Assembly (NCBI GenBank): GCA_019828545.1
Contig: JACVRA010000180.1
Coordinates: forward strand, 124,001 to 188,000
Length of the DNA stretch: 64,000 nt
Direction of reading: 5' to 3'
Origin: Paracamarosporium sp. OC-R06-R3
Lineage: Eukaryota; Ascomycota; Dothideomycetes; Pleosporales; Didymosphaeriaceae
Shown here: piece after piece, positions 59,626 to 64,000 of the stretch
How positions within the stretch are numbered: position 1 is the first letter of the stretch
Layout of the letters: every line of letters starts with the position of its first letter
Position numbers and translations under genes: made by a program
The notes under the pieces: model-generated
Told to the model about the DNA's origin: nothing
The model's input: only the letters and a program-made list of their open reading frames with translations
The model's database searches: none

Positions 59626-62600
59626 ATGGCGGGTCGATTGAGATCGCGTGCCATCGCGGATGATCCCAGCTCCGATTCTGATGAGAGTGAATATCCAGTC
59701 ATGGAATCATATCGAAGATCGCGTATCTTTAACAGCAGGATCAAGACGAAGTCTAGATCTCCATCTATCATTACGCATCCAGATACAGCCTCGCCGGCAG
59801 CCAACGTAGCGTCAATCATTGCTCGTAGGAAGACGCCATCGCCGACTGTGAAAAGTCCGGTCACTCCAACCGCTACTTCTCACATCAGTGACAGTTCTGA
59901 GCGCATACTCCATACAGCGAAAGCTTTTAAAGACACGAGTAGCGATCATGTACCACCGCCCGCAACATCCGTCTGGTCAGGCGACTCCGGGTACCAGTCT
60001 ACGCATACGACGAGGTCACCTGGCCGTCATGTGCTGACCGCTAAAGAAGAGGACGCTGCTTGGAACTTCGTGGAGCATGCGGAGGCATGTCCTAGATGTA
60101 CAGACCCGGATACAAGCATTCAGAAGCAGGGCCGCCTGTGCTCTATTGGCAATCTATTGGCGCAACATGTCACGGAGTGTTTTCGCTGTGACTCACGTGG
60201 CAGCGTTAGAAGCATATCGGATGGCCAAAAAATAGTTCTAGGGCAACATTTCAGTAGAATACGAAAATTACTGGCGGCCATGAAGCAAACTGACTATTCT
60301 GTCGCTAACTCTCGACATCCGTCACCTTCGGGTCAGGACAGACACCCTGAAAAGGCGAAACGGTCTCGACCTATACTTCACACTGGAAAAGCACAGGGAA
60401 CCGACATGGCCCGTGGTGGGAGTTCCGAGGCTACACCAATTACTCATTCGAATGAAACGTCAATCAGCATTGTTCATCCTGCTGCAACATTAGATAAGAA
60501 CCCGGACGTACATTACCGGTCTCTTACTCGCTCTTTACTAGCGCCTAGCGCATTTTCTACTCCTGAGGATGTTTCCTTGTTTAGTGCGTCAAATCGAAGT
60601 CTCACCAAACACGGTGAAAGATCAAAAAGATTATTACAGAGAGTCGATACGAGAAAGAAATCGAAGAAAGAAATAAAAGGCACAGAGGCTGAAGAAGCTA
60701 GAGAAGAAAGTCAAAAAGAGGAATGCGAAGTAAAAGATATCGGGCAAGAAGAAACGAAACAGCATAAGCGTCAACAACAACAACAACTACATGGCCGGAA
60801 TACAAGCCTAAGAGAGAGCACACCCAAAGCTGGACAAAGTAAGCAACATAGAAGTAATAGCGAACTACAACATTCTTTCGAGCAGGACACGCCGATTGAA
60901 AGCATAGAGACTGCATTAATAGAACCAAGCGCCCAAAATGCTCGCGAGATATCTCTCGAAAGATCGGTTATACCATCTGGAACTGATGATGGAATGCAGA
61001 GTAGCGATGGAGATAAAGAACTCCGCGACGTGGAAATTGAAGAAGAGAGCGACAGCGACTCTATTATGTCGGTTTCTGATGAATTAGAAGAAACAATGCG
61101 TACTGTACTCATGAAAGTCAACAAAGCTTTGCTTAGAGGCCTTGTAAGTCATCTGGAGGATGCGGCTGTAGACGCATCCGAAGGGTCCAACAAAAACAAA
61201 AGAGCAAGGGACTCATCGTCGGTATCTTCTTCGGAGCGGTCCGACAGGCCAAAGGTAAAGCGGACAAAAGGTGGCGGTCGAGAACCTGGGGATGATGACG
61301 GTGATGATTCTGATAATGATGATGACGACGACAACCATCGCCCGCCAATGGAAAACAGGAGAACGGGACCATCAGGTTTACCAATTCGTCGCCTAAAGTG
61401 TCCGTTCTATCAGCGGCAGCCCGAAAAGCATTCGCGAGCTGCATGTAGAGGGGAAGGCTTTGCGGACATGGCAAAACTTAAAGATCATATCAAAAGAGTA
61501 CACACCCAACCGATGCGCTGCTTCCGCTGCTGGAAAGACATGAAGAACGACGATGAATTTGCGACTCACCTCCAGGAGACAAACTGCAGCAAGCTTCCAG
61601 AGCCAATCGATGATAGAATTCAGCATCGGATGTTGAAGAGCCTCGATTTCAAGAAAATGCCGTATGCTCGTGCTAAGAGCACGGAGGAGAAGGTAGGCTT
61701 GTTAATCCAGACTTTTGACGTTCACAATGTTGCTAACAAATTTGACTTCAGTGGAAAATCCTGTACTCGACGCTGTTTCCAGACGACGAACAGATACCAT
61801 CACCATATGACCAACACTGTTTCCCTTCTAAGCTCGAGCGCTTCCTTCATGAAGCAATTGAGGAGGAGCTTACCAAGGAGCTAGCAGCAGAACTTGAGCC
61901 TATCCTCCAGCGAGTCAAGCAACGTATACCGTCAATAATCCAAAACTGCAAGCTGAAATTATCCGGAGACAAAGACAGTCCGTTCAGTGAAGTGGGTTGT
62001 ACTCCGAAAACCCCCCAAGTTTGTCGCGAGCCAGAGCCAGAAACTAGTACACAATCAAACTCGACACCGGACAAGTTGTGTCCAGGTACTGGAGATGTGT
62101 TGCAACTAGACAAAGGGAAACGCCCCTCCAAAGACCGATTGTCGTGCTCTACGTCAAGTTTAAGTGGGTTCCAGGATTCGCGACATAACTCGTCCCCGGA
62201 GAGTGTTTTCGATGACCATATTCCACCTTGGCTTCACGCCCAAAATGATTGGCCTATCAATGACAATGAGTCGGTTCCATTCCCCAACGATCAACCCAGA
62301 GATTTGCCAGATCAATTCACTCTCCTGCCCGAGTTCGATACGGAAACATATTTTTCTACACAGGGCATAGCGCTACCCTTCCCATACACCACTGGAATAC
62401 AAACCGAGCAGCCACAGGCTGATCAACCCCAAGTCGCATTCACTTTGCCCAAAGATTCTGTCAATATGGACGGCAACATCATGTGGCCATTGGAAGGCAG
62501 CTCACACGATTCCTCATACGCACAACCACCCGAAAAAGAACGACACGTGGACTTTGGACCATCCACCGGAGGTTTCGATCTGAACCAGTATTTCAGTTGA
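59626..62600 (+). CDS. Large C2H2-like zinc-finger protein
   Basis: Probable nuclear protein of 971 residues in two exons, 59626-61692 and 61752-62600, with a 59-nt intron. It belongs to a common but poorly studied fungal group, recognised by LKCPFYQRQPEKH at about 591, then DHIKRVHTQPMRCFRCWKDMKNDDEFATHL (C2H2-type finger pair) and, after the splice, KWKILYSTLFPDDEQIPSPY. An additional Cys/His cluster lies near 153-190 (CPRC...HVTECFRC). The middle (about 340-560) is low-complexity with Glu/Lys- and Gln-rich runs, and an Asp-rich run precedes the finger region. The C-terminal half is polar and Pro/Ser/Gln-rich, like a transactivation region. DNA or RNA binding is inferred from the fingers only. 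Confidence 0.8.
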
Positions 62601-63240
62601 AAGCAAAAGAGACATGTCCAAGCGTATCAATGCTGATGTCCTGCACACTTTTTGCAGGAATATCTTACGGGGAGGCGAAGTCGAAGCTAAATCCGATACA
62701 AAGCCAGCATTTTTGCAGTCTCCGTCAAGATTAGAAGGATCTTCAAGTCGAAGTGCAATGAGGTGACAAGATGACTTTCCACGGAAGCAACATCGCCCCT
62801 TTGATTGGCTGGCCCGCGCCCAACCGCACTTTCGGCTCCCGACCACCAAAGCCACAGCTCAACATCACGCACGAGGACCCGGATTTCGCCGCACAGGATC
62901 TTAATCATCCATTTGATTGACATTGTTCGATTCGCGAATTATCCAATTTCGCGCCATAACTATGCGCGCTTAGAAAGCGATGGCGCCCAGATCTAGCCCA
63001 GATCCATCCATCAAGAAGAGTGCTGCGGCACAGAAAAGAGATGGTCCCAGTGTCTGATCCTACATCCAAAGAACCACACGGAGATGGGATGCCGCGCCGC
63101 AAACGCCAAGATCCAAGCCCCAAAGATGCCTAGATGCAAACACACAAAGGTATAGAAAAGCGCACATATACAAGTCCCTTTAAGTCGTCCTAGTTGTGAA
63201 CGTAAAAGTCATCATTGTTCGTCATACCTCGGCGGCCAAT
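62601..63240. other. Convergent intergenic region
   Basis: 640 bp between the convergent zinc-finger and carrier genes. It includes a 49-codon frame from the ATG at about 62771 that I consider chance. Confidence 0.45.
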
Positions 63241-64000
63241 CTACTTCGTGATGAAGCCGAGGTAGTCCGCAACGACGAGTGTAACCATCCTGCTGGTTGT
63301 CAGAATTGCTCTTCGCTTCTCCGTGAGTTTTTGTGGGAACTTACGCATGCGGTGCGATACGCACATAGTATGTGCCGAATCCTCTGTAGAATCGCAAAAG
63401 GCCTTCGTCTCTTGCTACTTGCTTGAAGCAATCAAACATACCCTTGTACGGCAGAGATCCATCTGCCGCCCTGGTCTGCTTCTGCAACCTGGTCTTCACA
63501 AAGTCAAATGGCAAGCTGAAGAAGCTGGCAAAGAATCCGGCCACCGCTGACGCAGTGAGGGTTTGCGTGTTCGGCGAGAGAGATGTGGACTTGAGCTGAT
63601 TCTTCGCTTCGGAGAAGAAAGCCAGCTGCCCGAAGTTGAGCGCCATGGCGCGGACAACTGTCGGATAGCAGCCGGCCCATAACCGTGTCACACCCTCAGC
63701 CTTAGAGATGCGGACCAGAGCGTCGATAACGGAGGTGTAGTTTGCGCGTTGGGCGAGGGGTTTCAGTCCGTCGGATTGCATGCGGATTAGGGCCAAGTCC
63801 GCCGGGTTCCCAACCATGGCTGCAAGACCGCCCGCGGCGAGACCCGCTCCTGCACGTTCCTTGAACCCGATCTTCTGGCCCTTGGATTCTGCGGAGGCGG
63901 TCAGGGTCTTCATGAAGGTATCGAAGAAGCCGAGGCGGGCTGTTGTGTATACGGCTTGGCGGAGGAGCCCAGCACTGAGTCCCGTATAGAGATCGAGAAC
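63241..64000 (-). CDS. Mitochondrial 2-oxoglutarate/malate-type carrier (5' end beyond the window)
   Basis: Inner-membrane solute carrier of the SLC25 family, matching the oxoglutarate/malate carrier subgroup that exchanges 2-oxoglutarate for malate. Two visible exons: right edge to 63345, and 63289-63241, over a 55-nt intron; the short last exon encodes the ending MVTLVVADYLGFITK. The visible part holds most of the protein: part of repeat 1 (LSAGLLRQAVYTTARLGFFD), repeat 2 with the signature PADLALIRMQSDG, and repeat 3 with LPFDFVKTRLQKQ and FYRGFGTYYVRIAPHA. The N-terminus lies to the right of the window. Confidence 0.92.

Overview
This is a 64-kb piece of nuclear DNA from a filamentous ascomycete (Pezizomycotina). 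The evidence is short introns (45-92 nt, mostly GT...AG with a CTAAC/CTGAC-like branch site), two Zn2Cys6 transcription factors, a HET-domain NLR-like gene, an Asp f 4-like secreted protein, an HsbA-like protein and a Kch1-type potassium transporter. A dothideomycete is my best guess, but that is inference. Genes are single units on both strands, without operons. I reconstructed 23 protein-coding genes, most by placing introns by hand from family conservation and splice sites. Two run off the window ends.

Left part (1-25 kb): a Zn2Cys6 regulator cut by the left edge; a small mitochondrial-type protein; a small R/Y-rich orphan with a good TATA box; a secreted CE1/feruloyl-esterase-like enzyme with a second Zn2Cys6 regulator just upstream on the same strand; methylthioadenosine phosphorylase (methionine salvage); a secreted or membrane-anchored amidase; an NmrA/isoflavone-reductase-like protein; a small SET-domain protein; a DHA2-type MFS exporter; and an Old Yellow Enzyme family flavin oxidoreductase. 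These look like accessory catabolism and detoxification genes mixed with housekeeping. Gene-poor intervals separate them.

Middle (25-46 kb): the ER Hsp70 BiP/Kar2 with five exons and an HDEL tail; then an intron-free HET-NB-ARC-TPR gene (NLR-like, probable allorecognition or immune receptor) whose 126-bp TPR units are nearly identical and contain a run of Ns; an Asp f 4-like secreted protein; a 3.9-kb GC-rich stretch without a convincing gene; a Kch1-type potassium transporter; a Baeyer-Villiger-type flavin monooxygenase with a probable GC-AG intron; and a possible RNA polymerase III element.

Right part (45-64 kb): a coiled-coil orphan; a pyridoxal-reductase-like aldo/keto reductase; a single-pass membrane protein with a six-cysteine ectodomain; an F-box-like protein; MsrB methionine sulfoxide reductase; a second MFS transporter; an HsbA-like secreted protein; a large zinc-finger protein; and a mitochondrial oxoglutarate/malate-type carrier cut by the right edge.

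The most interesting locus is the HET-NB-ARC-TPR gene at 29.2-32.3 kb. The repeat arithmetic shows that the drawn gap length (173) breaks the reading frame and that 181 nt, one extra TPR unit, restores it.
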